DNA of 64,000 nucleotides from Bathynomus jamesi (taxonomy: Eukaryota > Arthropoda > Malacostraca > Isopoda > Cirolanidae). Below the pieces are notes generated by a model. That model saw nothing but the letters and a program-made list of their open reading frames with translations. It searched no databases and was not told the origin of the DNA. Location: NCBI GenBank assembly GCA_023014485.1, contig JAJOZX010006143.1, positions 72,001 to 136,000 of the forward strand. The letters are read 5' to 3'. The translations under genes were made by a program, and so were the position numbers. Position 1 is the first letter of the stretch. Each line of letters starts with the position of its first letter. Positions 32,532 to 42,779 of the stretch are shown here, piece by piece.

Positions 32532-33747
32532 CAGGGTGTACATAAAGTCAGGATCTATTTTTGTGAAATAATTATTTTTTTGTATTTTTCTTTTCAGAAG
32601 CCCTTAGAATGAATACAGAAGAGCGTGTGGCAATAGTAATTTGGCGAATCGAGGGAAAGAAATACAATGACATCAGAGAGAAGTTTAGAAGGAGATTTCA
32701 TAAGCCGGGGCCAATAGACAAGACAATACGAAAATTGGTGAACAAATTTAAACGAACGGGATCTGTAAATGATGAAGCAAGATCAGGACGACCGTGTATG
32801 TCAGATCTTACCGTGAATGCAGTACGCGGAATTATCACTGAGGAGCCACGTACGTCCGTTCGTGCTGCATCACACAGACTCGGCCTCCCGACGTCATCTG
32901 TGCACAAAATTCTGAAAGTTAATTTGCAGAAGAAAATCTATCATTTGCAGGTTTTACATGATTTACATGAGGAAGATTTCCCTCGACGAAGTGCTGTGTG
33001 CTGATCTCGTAGAACAAATCTGGAGTGATAATTTAATGGACAACATTCTCTTTAGTGATGAAGCCACTTTCCATACGTGTGGAAAAGTAAATCGCCATAA
33101 CTGTCGAATTTGGGCAGATGAAAGACCGAATGATTTCGTCCAAAATTGGGAAAGAGACTCGCCTAAAGTTAATGTCTGGATGGGTTTAACAAAATCTAAG
33201 GTTTATGGTCCTTTTTTCTTTGCTGAAGCTACAGTTACGGGGCTTATTTATCTGGACATGTTGCAGCAATTCCTTGAACCTCAGCTGATTGGGGATAGGA
33301 TTGTTAGTACCGTCGTCTATCAACATGATGGTGCTCCTCGTCACTATGCCAAAATTGTTCAGGATTATCTAAATGGACGTTTTCCAAATCGCTGGATCGG
33401 ACGCGGAAGCAACAAAAACCTTGGCCAGCGAGATCACCAGATTTAACCCCTTTAGATTTCTTTGCATGGGGCTTTATCAAATCGCACGTCTATCAGACGA
33501 AGATTACGAGTCTTGAAAACTTACGTACACGTATACGAACTGCTGCAGATAACATAACCCCGCAAATGCTCCAGAATGTGTTTAGAAATGCTGCGGAACG
33601 ATTTGAGCTGTGCAGGGATACTGATGGCGTCACGTCGAATCCTACTCTTAATTATTTAATAAATGTTACCACTTTATCATTTTGATTGAATTCCATATAA
33701 TTTCTAAGTGCTTCACAAAAATAGATCCTGACTTTATGTACACCCTG
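32532..33747 (+). mobile_element. Full-length mariner, frameshifted
   Basis: Ends CAGGGTGTACATAAAGTCAG and the inverted copy, flanked by TA (32530-32531, 33748-33749). Terminal repeats are about 35 bp or more. The length of 1216 bp is normal for mariner. It contains a frameshifted transposase. Confidence 0.88.
32609..33685 (+). pseudogene. Mariner transposase with two frame breaks
   Basis: Starts MNTEERVAIVIWRIEGKKYN, with the first helix-turn-helix here. The linker SGRPCMSDL and a second helix-turn-helix ending SVHKILKV follow. Near 32990 the frame shifts. The next frame has NILFSDEATFHTCGKVNRHN (first Asp), VNVWMGLTKSKVYGPFFF and YQHDGAPRHY (second Asp). A second shift near 33405 leads to SPDLTPLDFFAWG (third Asp) encoded near 33436-33475. 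All catalytic residues remain but the reading frame is broken. Confidence 0.85.
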
Positions 33748-33749
33748 TA

Positions 33750-35279
33750 TTTATGTACGTAATGTTTGTGGAGAAATGTATAAATTCAAACGAGTATATA
33801 TAGTGTGCATACATGTGTGTGTACGTGTAGGGATTTAGAAAGTTTTCGAATTAACAATGTTTAAAAATAATGTATGATAATTTAAAATGGGAGCAGGGTT
33901 ATAAAATCTTATAAGTTTAAAATCAATTATTATTAAATTCTAATACAGGTAGTATTAATGGTAATGTATGTGCGAATGAGTTTCAATGTAAAAGTGAATT
34001 CGGGTACGGAAGGAAAGTGAATTTGGGTATGTGTCAAAAGTAATAAAATTCCATTAGGATTATAGATTTTACGTAATTAAATCAGTTGCACGTATTAAGA
34101 TAATAAAAAAAACGCACTTAGAAGAACCACCATTAATATTAACAAGAAGTATCTGTACGATAATTGAATTTCATTTGACGATTTGACGGGGTATAGGTGA
34201 TAACAGGTTTTAGTGGAATTCGTGGTGAGGGTACAATTATGAAATTAGTAATATTAGAATGGTGTAACAGAATTATTAGGAGGGGGAAAAATGGCGTTTT
34301 GGTATAGTGTCAAAAGTGGCTATAATTTTGTTTGATACCTTAACAAATTGTATAATAACAATTTAACGACAATTACTCAAGATTAATTGAATAAAAAAAA
34401 ATTAAGAATACAAATTGAAAATAGAAATCAATTATAAACTATAATGAACTGAACACGGGGTTATAGGTTCCTATAATACTCTTAAAACAAAAGACAATTT
34501 AATCCAAATTTAAAGTATGTTCGGTCGTACGGGTAAATTTCACGAACATACGGAGAACGATAAATTAGGCGCATGGTTAGGTTGTCACGCGATAGGGCAT
34601 GCGGGTCATACGGTTAAAGGGATTCGCAACATGCCGAGAAGCAGTGGACTGACCATGCGGGCCTTGCTCACTCAAAAAGGAGGTGGTGTATCAGGATTAA
34701 GAAGAATAACTTTTACTGGTTTCAGAAGGGGGTCCAGGAAAAGCCAAAGGGAAAAATCAGCAAAGTAGGACGAGAACATGAGTTCGAGGAAGAAAGACGA
34801 GAATGATCGTTGGAACGATCACTTTATGATACCGAGGAATGTTGCGCAGTACCAAAAGATGCTCCTGATTGGCTTTTGGTCCAACCTGAGTGAAAGAAAA
34901 CACATGGTTAAACTGTGGTTTGACTGGAGCCAAAGAAGAGTCAACTATGGTTAAACCATTTCCCTGGCTGACACTGGGTTCAACTGGGGTTAGGGTATTG
35001 GGAAAAAAAACAAAATTTGGAATACTACAATCGGGGGAATCGGGTGACCAATCGGAGAGATATGATGTCTTAAATTGACAATACGTCTTTACGTGAGCAT
35101 TTTGCTCTTTAGGAAAAGATTGCTTGCCACACTGCTCAGAACAAAAATTAAAGGAGTTAAAAAAAACGGAGGGACGGCATGGTCCTCACCTGAGTAATAT
35201 AGAAAGAAGTCATTGGGACATGATCGATTAGTTACTACACTATTACTGTCATCATATACCTTACCTTACAACCTTACAA
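33750..35279. other. No gene recognised
   Basis: AT-rich to about 34500, then more balanced. An 83-codon frame at 34517-34768 and a 62-codon frame at 34890-35078 have no recognised motif. A purine run AGGAGGGGGAAAAATGGCG at about 34280 resembles a polypurine tract, but no LTR follows. Confidence 0.4.
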
Positions 35280-35588
35280 AAGTTTCGCGCGATGATTCCT
35301 CATTTCGCGAAGGTGAAGCTTGTCGCCCCTCCTCTCGAATTGGCCTGGTGAAGTAGTGAGTTGGTTTCTTGTGCTCTCCACCTCACATAGCCAGGTACGC
35401 CCGGCTCATCGGGGATTGTTCTGAGCCAGGCGTCTTCTTCTTTTGAAGATGTCCACTGCAACTCCCTTCATGTATCTTAGGTCTTTGGGTAACTAATTAA
35501 ACAGGTTTGGTCCTCTCACTACAAAACTATTTTCTTTCAGGGTTAAGGATGTTCCCAGTCTCGCCTTCAATTTGGGAATACGACACAG
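35280..35588 (-). pseudogene. Non-LTR retrotransposon ORF2 3' end
   Basis: On the minus strand the frame reads KLKARLGTSLTLKENSFVVR, then GPNLFN and LPKDLRYMKG. This is the C-terminal region typical of RTE/Jockey/CR1-type reverse transcriptase proteins. It is continuous across the 35589-38958 transposon with 38968-39112 (NVEGRNGRLCR just before the join). The palm-to-thumb region is deleted. Confidence 0.7.
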
Positions 35589-36073
35589 TAGCCCTGTTCA
35601 AAAATCAACTTTTTCTTATTTTCATAGGTTTCTGTACTTTTTCCCATGCTTTTTGACCTGAAAAGGCCGAAAATCACAACCATTTTGACCTAGGTTGTTG
35701 GGAAGCATTGCCGCATGGAGCTTTAATTTTTCTGCCTTGAAATCGGCCAAAAGCACCAGTTCGGGGTCCCTTGAATCATGTTTTGCACTATAACTTTTTA
35801 TCTAAACAAGATAGAACAACAAAATAGGCACCAAATTAAAGTGTTTTTAATCCTCTTTCTAACTTATACAATTATGATAGTCTTGGAACAAGAAATGGCA
35901 CATTGGTACATACAAAGATTTCAGAAATATCACAAAATTCGTTTTCTCACACTCAAGGCAGACAAGGCGCCTTATTCATGACACAAATTTGAGATTAACA
36001 TTTTGTCACAAGTCTAATCGATCAAGAAGTGAAGCATTACATGATGATTAATTTCATAATGACATTTACACAG

Positions 36074-38580
36074 TCAGTTGTTGAGAGTTTGTTTCTTGAA
36101 GCTGTCAAAGCGGCGTCTGTTGAACTCCACAGCTTGAAGGAGATAGTCCCTTTGCTTGGCATCTGTTGTTATGACATTTGCAAAGTCGCTCATCATCTTG
36201 ACACCACGTTCAGCAATGTCATTCACCGCTTTCAGATTCTTAACATAGTCCAACGCTTTTCTGTAGTCCTCATTCTGTGGCCAAGACGTGACAGGTTCCA
36301 GAAGCCACTCGGATCCAATGTTCAGTGTGTCCAGCAGGAAATGTGATTCTGGGCCAATGAGATCAACCAGGGTGGTCTTAGCTGTGACTCTCTGGAATAG
36401 AGGCTTTCCTGTTCTGAAGCTGTCTGGCTTCTCAGTGGCATGTAACTGGGCAGCAATGTCGTGCTTCAATGTGTCACTCAATCTACTGCTGAACAGGGCA
36501 AATGGCACGACTTCCTGCGTCAGGTACCATTTGTGGTTTTCCATCTTATTAAGTACTACATCAGCAAGCTCTGGGTCAGTTTTCTTGTACTTCAACATGT
36601 CCTGGATTAGACTTAGATCATTCACAGGAGCATCTGCAGCAGACATTGACATCATCCATACAGGAGTGTAGAACAGCGCAAGGAAGGTGTTGAGTCTTTC
36701 CAGCTTTGATACAGTGTCTTCGTCGTACTCAAGTTGATCTGCAAACATCAGCATTTTCATGGAGTACAGGTTTCTGGCCATCCATCTGGCCTGATGAATG
36801 GCGCCTGGTCGACTCCAGTGAATACCTCGAGGAGGCGTTCCTCCAAGAACAATGACTGTCAGTTCAGCCATTTCCCTGTAGTCGGCTCTTGGAAGCCTTT
36901 CTGCTGTTAGAATGTCTTGGAGTATTTCTTCACTGTTCTTCTTCTTTTCCTTCAGCCATTTGCTGTTGATAGCCAGCATCTTTGGGTTTTCCTTGGACAA
37001 GTCCGTCCAAACATCCTTCAGATGCTCAAACCAGGGATTATCTGGCCCCTTCACCTTCCCAAACAGCTTCTCCCAAACTGCTCCGACTAGGATTTCCAGG
37101 ATGTGATGTCGACAGGCCAGATAAAACACCTTTTGTTCAGCATTTTCTCTAGCAGTTTGGCAGCTCCTCTGTGAACTCCACTGTTACTGGATGTAGTGTC
37201 AAAAACAAGGGCAGTAACATTATCCGTAAGTTCCCATGTCTCCAGTAAATCCATTGAAGCCTCAGCCTGAGCTGTGCCAGAAGAATTGTCGATGACAGGT
37301 ACTCCCAATAACTTTCCTTCAGTGTATGAAGGTGGACCAGACACTAGCACAGCTAAAGTCTCTGAGGTACTTCCAGGTTCACTGCCCAAGACATCTTTGA
37401 GCAACTTTCCATCCCAGTGTAAGGCAGCGTACTGTGGTTTTTTTCACAAAACTTGGACATGTGACTCTGGCTGATATTATACCTGGACAGCATTCTGTTG
37501 CGACGTGTTGTTGAGGTTGAGATGATGAAGTTATCCAGATCAGCCCCTCCAGCTTTCAAGGTGGCAGAAACCATGGCAGTAACTTGATTGTCTGATAAAC
37601 CAAGACGATCAGCTGTATTGCAGATGACATCACATTCCATGACCTTCCTTGGAAACGTCAAAGTCATACTAGTCACAGTGTCTTGATGGTGAGAACATCC
37701 AGGACGAGGCTGATGGTAATCCATGTCCTCTGTGTTAGCGTCGTTGTCAGTTGAGTCACCCCAGGTAATGTCATCCACATGAACAACTGCCTCTTGTTCT
37801 GCTGCAGCTGTAAAATAGTACAACATGTTAAGACAGTAATTGTTAAGTACATGCTAAATATCGCAATGGAGTAAAACTTAAAACTTTTTGTAACGTTCAA
37901 AGTAATTAGTTTTACCTTGTTCTTGTCTATGCTGCAGTCTTTCATTCCTCACTGCTTGCTGCAGGGATCTTGTCTCAAAAATCTTGTCATGACCAGACAT
38001 ATGACCTTTCCTCTCAGTCTTTTGGTCTTCGTAGAACCTGATATCCTCGTCTTTCTTCTCTCTGGATAACAGTCTGTTGTTCTGTATTTCCTGGATTGCA
38101 TCTGGAGCTCCTATATCGAACAGGCTGTCTAATTCCAGCATAAATGCTCCTCTTTTTCCTCCAGGGTTACTTGCTCTTCCTTTGCTTTTCACCAGAGCAC
38201 GATGTTTCTCATGTAGTTTCATGAAGAGCTTCATTGCGTTGTACTTGGTCATTGTCTTGATCCTAGCCATCTGCCAGAATGGGATGATAGATTCAACTGT
38301 TTCATATGCAAGGTCTTGAACCATGGGCCTCCCTGCATTTTCCGGTAAATTCTGAAGATTAAGGAAATACTGGAACGCCTGTCTGTTGGTGGGAAGCTGG
38401 GAACCACTGATAAAAGCTGAAGGGTATCCAACCAGGAAAGTTTCAGTGAGAGATCTGGTAGATGGCCCAGTTGACACCTGCCTGTGGACAGTACGTGGAG
38501 GTTCTGAGATATCAACTGTGCGCCCACGGGCTCCCTCAGCTCCTTGCTTAATGCCATTGTGAAGTTGTAACTTGTAGATG
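36074..38580 (-). pseudogene. Transposase-like gene of unassigned superfamily
   Basis: At least two exons, about 780 residues. Exon 1 (from ~38580 to 37916) includes TVDISEPPRTVHRQVSTGPS, the segment GYPSAFISGSQLPTN and the basic RNERLQHRQEQ. The intron at 37808-37915 has GT-AG borders. Exon 2 starts with acidic AAAEQEAVVHVDDITWGD, then HWDGKLL, LVSGPPSYTEGKLLGVPVID, VTALVFDTTSSNSGVHRGAA, then FYLACRHHILEILVGAVWEK, and ends FNRRRFDSFKKQTLNN. An Asp in VFDTTSSNSG followed ~35 residues later by CRHH (CxxH) resembles the second Asp plus CxxH of hAT and Mutator-type transposases. Frameshifts lie near 37437 (a T-run) and 37130. The true start is not found. Confidence 0.7.
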
Positions 38581-38635
38581 GTTTTCTAGAATTCTGATTG
38601 AGTTTCTGTTGTTTACTGAAAAATGATAGAAAATT

Positions 38636-38700
38636 ATTATTATTATTATTATTAATTATTATTTATTATTATTATATTATTATTATTATATTATTAATTT
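38636..38700. repeat. (ATT)n microsatellite
   Basis: An ATT/TTA tract inside the transposon, between the gene start and the right terminal repeat. Confidence 0.85.
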
Positions 38701-38914
38701 TTATGCTCTTTTATTTGATACTTAATTTGTTGCTCTATCTTGTTTAGATCAAAAGTTAAAGTGCAAAACATAATTCAAGGGACCCCGGAATTGGCGCTTT
38801 GGCCGATTTCAAGGCAGAAAATTTAAAGCTCCATGCGGCAATGCTTCCCAACATCCTAGGTCAAAATAGTTGTGATTTCCGGTTTTGAGGTCAAAAAGCA
38901 TGGGAAAATGTACA

Positions 38915-39100
38915 GAAACCTATGAAAATAAGAAAAAGTTGATTTTTGAACAGGCCTAACGACACAGTCTACCGTTTCTACCTTCCACGTTGTTTGGGGA
39001 GCTAAGGAAACCTATGAAAATAAGAAAAAGTTGATTTTTGAACAGGCCTAACGACACAGTCTACCGTTTCTACCTTCCACGTTGTTTGGGGAGCTAAGGA
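38915..39100. repeat. 92-bp tandem duplication over the transposon end
   Basis: Bases 38916-39007 are repeated at 39008-39099. The unit holds the last 43 bp of the transposon TIR, the 9-bp target duplication and 40 bp of host retrotransposon. Confidence 0.9.
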
Positions 39101-39112
39101 TTTAGAGTAAGA

Positions 39113-39530
39113 TTAGGGACTAGTTAGCATGATTATGAAGAGTAGTGGAACTAATACTGTTCCTTGTGGTACTGAGCTGAGGACCTCTGATTCTGATGAA
39201 GATACTCCTTGTACTGTAACGAGTTGCCGCTCAGTCAGGAAATTATATATCCCTTTCCCTACTTTTCCTGTTATTCCCATATATTTCAGTTTATGTATTA
39301 TGATTCCATGGTCACACTTGTCGAACGCTTTAGCAAAGTCTGTGTATAGTACATCATAGTTTTCATTACTTTCAAGTGCATCAATAATGTTGTAGTGTTC
39401 CATTAGTTGTGATATATCAAAAACATGGTCATCCTGACCATCTAAAACAATATCAGTAATAAAATTCGCGTCCTCCTTAGGACATGCATGGATATCTGAT
39501 CCATCTGAACCAAAAACAACATCAGTAACA
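39113..39530 (-). pseudogene. Non-LTR reverse transcriptase palm fragment
   Basis: Reads SQLMEHYNIIDALESNENYD, VLYTDFAKAFDKCDHGIIIH (palm motif A), YNFLTERQLVTVQGVSSSES and VPQGTVLVPLLFIIM (motif B). Stops follow, and the FADD motif is missing. The next homologous part is at 35280-35588 beyond the nested transposon. The normal N-terminal fingers are replaced by Asp-rich repeats. Confidence 0.8.
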
Positions 39531-40080
39531 AAATTCGCGTCCGTCCTCTTTAGGATATGCATGGATATCTGATCCATCTAAACCAAAAACAAGGTCTTCT
39601 TGACCAAAATTCACTGAATGAACTGTATCAGTTGAACTAACCGAGTCAATTGAATCAAGGTCCGAATGACTAAAATTACTAACAAATTGAGGAGCAGTGT
39701 CTAAATCAGTGTACAAATCATGGCCATCGGGACCAACATGGTTGTCCTGACCATGGTGAGAATAAAATAAATTTTTATTTCCAACATCAGTTATACAACA
39801 ATTGTCCAAATAGTTTGAATTCACATCTAATAAAGGATTGGTCACATCCAAATCTACATCAAAACAATCATTATCGTATGTATTGCACTTATTTTCCATA
39901 AAACTTTCATCAGAAAGATTTTCAACAAAAGTTTCATAATAAAGACTTTCAACAGAGGCACCTTTATAATTACATAAATCAACAATTTCATTTTGATCAA
40001 CATTTCATTTGATCAACATTAGCATCACAAACACTGTCACAAGATGCATCACAAAAATAATCCTCAGGAGAGGCTGTGAG
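39470..40080 (-). CDS. Asp-rich open frame of unknown origin
   Basis: The main frame 39522-39899 starts MENKCNTYDNDCFDVDLDV and is very rich in Asp, Asn and Ser. It includes FSHSDLDSIDSVSSTDT and the motif GLDGSDIHAYPKED. That motif is repeated downstream as GSDGSDIHACPKED, in the frame that runs into the reverse transcriptase (39113-39577). Upstream codons to about 40080 continue the style (SPEDYFCDASCDSVCDANVD) with one frameshift near 40005. Not recognised. It could be a transposon accessory region, an intracellular acidic protein exon, or the 5' part of the same retroelement. Confidence 0.35.
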
Positions 40081-40434
40081 TCCTAGCCTCGAAGGAAATT
40101 AATTTGAAGAACAAGCCGAAACAAATTGTTCAGAGACAACTGAGTTAGAGAAAAGAGTTGTATTACACCAGAAAGGGAAATAACATGTTTTATCCCATTT
40201 ATTGACGAAGTATCGATTCGAAAAGTCGAAATAAAATTCGTTGTGTCGTAGGAATTATGGGCCAATAAATAAATCATAACCGGAACAATATTCCGAAGGG
40301 ATGACCAAGAAATTTCTACAGAAAAGACAACTACTAAACAATATGGGAAGTATGGTTTCCGCAAGGACGGGAATAAGGTTACCATCGGAATCCCTAATGT
40401 GTGGAACGGATGGCGGCTCTTCATTTGGCGGTTC
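40081..40434 (-). other. Open frames of unclear meaning
   Basis: Two overlapping minus frames (121 and 82 codons) cover this stretch, one containing PPSVPHIRDSDGNLIPVLAE. No family recognised. It lies directly inside the right piggyBac-type arm. Confidence 0.25.
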
Positions 40435-41070
40435 CCAATTGTTCCCAACTGGGAACTTCGATAAAACTGTGTTGTAAGTATTGAAAATACTAACCATTTT
40501 CAAATTACTAATTTATTTCATTAAATGAATCACAAAGGATATGTTTTCACGTAGTTGCTAAATTATATGGCTAATGTGAGTTGCTAAAAAAAATTATAAA
40601 TGACCTTACATTACACACATTCTTTCACTGTGAAATAAACACTACGTATGAGAGGCATGAGATTCTTCAAACTTAATGAGTCAGTGATTGCGCAACGTTT
40701 GGACACTTTGTGAGTCAGTGATCTGCAGCCATAATCAAACATTACGAAATACAGAGTTTAACAACTAAATGTTTTGGGGTTCCCAAATGGGAACAATGAC
40801 GCTTAATGGATTAATATCCCATTAACACCAGCGGTCGTTTTTGGAATACAATTTAACACTACAATTTAGGTTAGAACTTGAAAGTAAAATTTTTAAATAT
40901 TAATTTTTATTTTCTATTTTTAATTTAAATTTTTGTGTATCAGATAACTATTTCATGCTTATTTAAAGTCTCTCCGAAGTTGAATATGCCAAGAAATATC
41001 AGGAAATAAAAAATAGTTTTGAGGGTTAATGGGTTAAAAAGAAATATTCGGTATATAATGGTAGTGTGTG
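40435..41070 (-). repeat. Right arm of the 16-kb-spaced inverted repeat
   Basis: Inverted match of 24590-25240. The TTAA boundaries are at 41034-41037 (outer) and at the TTAATCCATTAAGCG word (inner, inverted near 40805). Similarity continues about 35 bp beyond the outer TTAA into a GT-rich tract, so the arms are inverted copies of a larger unit rather than simple transposon TIRs. Confidence 0.75.
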
Positions 41071-41140
41071 AGTGTGTATAAAAGTGACGGCATCTGTTCA
41101 TATGCATATGGAGTTTAATTATCTCATTTTTTACTTTTAG

Positions 41141-41220
41141 TTCAACCAGCAGTGACGAAGAGGGCGGCGAGCACCTCGCAGACATTAGCAATGACACGAC
41201 AGGTCTACAACACCCATTGG
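41141..41220 (+). other. Candidate 80-bp internal exon
   Basis: A pyrimidine-rich acceptor TTTTTACTTTTAG ends at 41140, and a strong donor GTAAGT starts at 41221. One open frame between them reads STSSDEEGGEHLADISNDTT then GLQHPL, acidic and host-like. No neighbouring exon was identified. Confidence 0.35.
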
Positions 41221-41605
41221 GTAAGTTGTGAGAATTTCGATTAGGCAGCATCCTACATCACATTGCTACGGGAATTAATTCAACTGGTAGATTCCGTGAG
41301 AAGGAAGGGACTAAAACTCACAATCTCACCCCTTGCATAGATGTTACCTACCCATTGAATCTCACAAGATTTAGGCGCTTTTCTTAGCCCAATCCGCGGC
41401 TTTCCATTTTCCACTTATTGCCGATCGCTGGCCCTATGGCCCGCCATAGGCACCGGGGAGACAGTTGCTCCGTCGAGCCGAGGCGTTAGGCGCGCGATTG
41501 ATGGAAAATTTTAGCCGAAGTCATAGGCCCTATGACGCGCTACTTATAAGTCAACGAGTGGGTTATAGAGCGTTGTACGGTCGGGCTGGGATCACCCCGG
41601 CCCTA
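41221..41605. other. GC-balanced non-coding flank
   Basis: Unlike the AT-rich surroundings. It has many short palindromic words around CCTATGG/CCATAGG. No gene was recognised; the 65-codon frame at 41465-41662 lacks motifs. Confidence 0.4.
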
Positions 41606-42575
41606 CCTTTTCATAGGTGCTTTCAGCCACGGTCAAACTTCGATAGGTACCCGGGGACGTGAACCGAGAATTAATTGAACGGCTACAGAGGCTACTTTGC
41701 GCGGCTACTAGCTCCATTCGCAAAATTCTCCAGGTTGTCCCGGCACACGTTTAGACTCATCGGCGATCCCATTACTCCGGGAACCCAATACGAGGCCTAT
41801 CCATAAGGCCTATGGCTCTGGGGAGAAGATTAGATTAGATTTCCCCCCGACTCCTAGCCTTACACAAATTCATGGAATCATAGGCTAACCGACGTAGTGC
41901 AAGGTACGGTCGTCACGTGTTGTTGTACCCCGAAAGACTTATCGGGTCCCCTTGACTCCGGGAACCCAATACAGCCTATCCATAGGCTAATGGCTTGGGG
42001 AGAAGATTCCCCCCCTACTCCTAGCCCTATAAATGGAATCATCGGCTAATCGACGTAGTGCAGTCGTCAATCACGTGACCAAAAAGAAATCTACCATTTC
42101 ATAGGTGCTTTCAGCCACGGTCAAACTTCGATAGGTACCCGGGGACGTGAACCGAGAATTAATTGAACGGCTACAGAGGCTACTTTGCGCGGCTACTAGC
42201 TCCATTCGCAAAATTCTCCAGGTTGTCCCGGCACACGTTTAGACTCATCGGCGATCCCATCACTCCGGGAACCCAATACGAGGCCTATCCATAAGGCCTA
42301 TAGCTCTGGGGAGAAGATTAGATTAGATTTCCCCCCGACTCCTACCCTTACACAAATTCATGGAATCATAGGCTAACCGACGTGGTGCAAGGTACGGTCG
42401 TCACGTGTTGTCGTACCCAGAAAGACTTATCGCGTCCCGTTGACTCCGGGAACCCAATACAGCCTATCCATAGGCTAATGGCTAGGGGAGAAGATTCCCC
42501 CCGACTCCTAGCCCTAGAAATGGAATGATCAGCTAATCGACGTAGTGCACTGGTCAATCACGTGACCAAAAAGAA
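41606..42575. repeat. 488-bp tandem duplication
   Basis: TCATAGGTGCTTTCAGCCAC starts at 41611 and again at 42099, and the two units are nearly identical over their length. Each unit itself contains two related sub-blocks, both starting ACTCCGGGAACCCAATAC and ending near CGTCACGTG or ATCACGTGACC. No coding sequence was seen. Confidence 0.85.
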
Positions 42576-42777
42576 CACCTCCCACATCGGTGGGGGATGG
42601 GGGATCTCCTGAGCCCCGGTCCTCTTCGTAAATTGCTTCGAAATCTATGCTGAGGGGGAGAAACCGGTCATTCCCCGATAGGGACATAGGTCCTATACCC
42701 GGGGAACTCACGTAACGCCAGTTTCAGTCTCACAAAGCACAACTCTCTCTCTCTCTCTCTCTCTCTCCATATATATA
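42576..42777. other. Flank with CT tract
   Basis: (CT)n at 42743-42766 and a short TA tract precede the mariner. Confidence 0.6.
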
Positions 42778-42779
42778 TA

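Larger units (their letters stand above)
35580..38967 (-). mobile_element. Unassigned DNA transposon, ~245-bp TIRs, 9-bp TSD
   Basis: The element proper is 35589-38958 (3370 bp). Left terminus TAGCCCTGTTCAAAAATC, right terminus inverted TAGGCCTGTTCAAAAATC. The inverted repeats are about 245 bp each (35589-35845 and 38713-38958) at roughly 90% identity by eye. A perfect 9-bp direct repeat ACGACACAG lies at 35580-35588 and 38959-38967. Removing the element restores the reading frame of a host retrotransposon, confirming the boundaries. Long TIRs and a 9-bp duplication are Mutator-like, but the protein is not one I can place. Confidence 0.85.
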
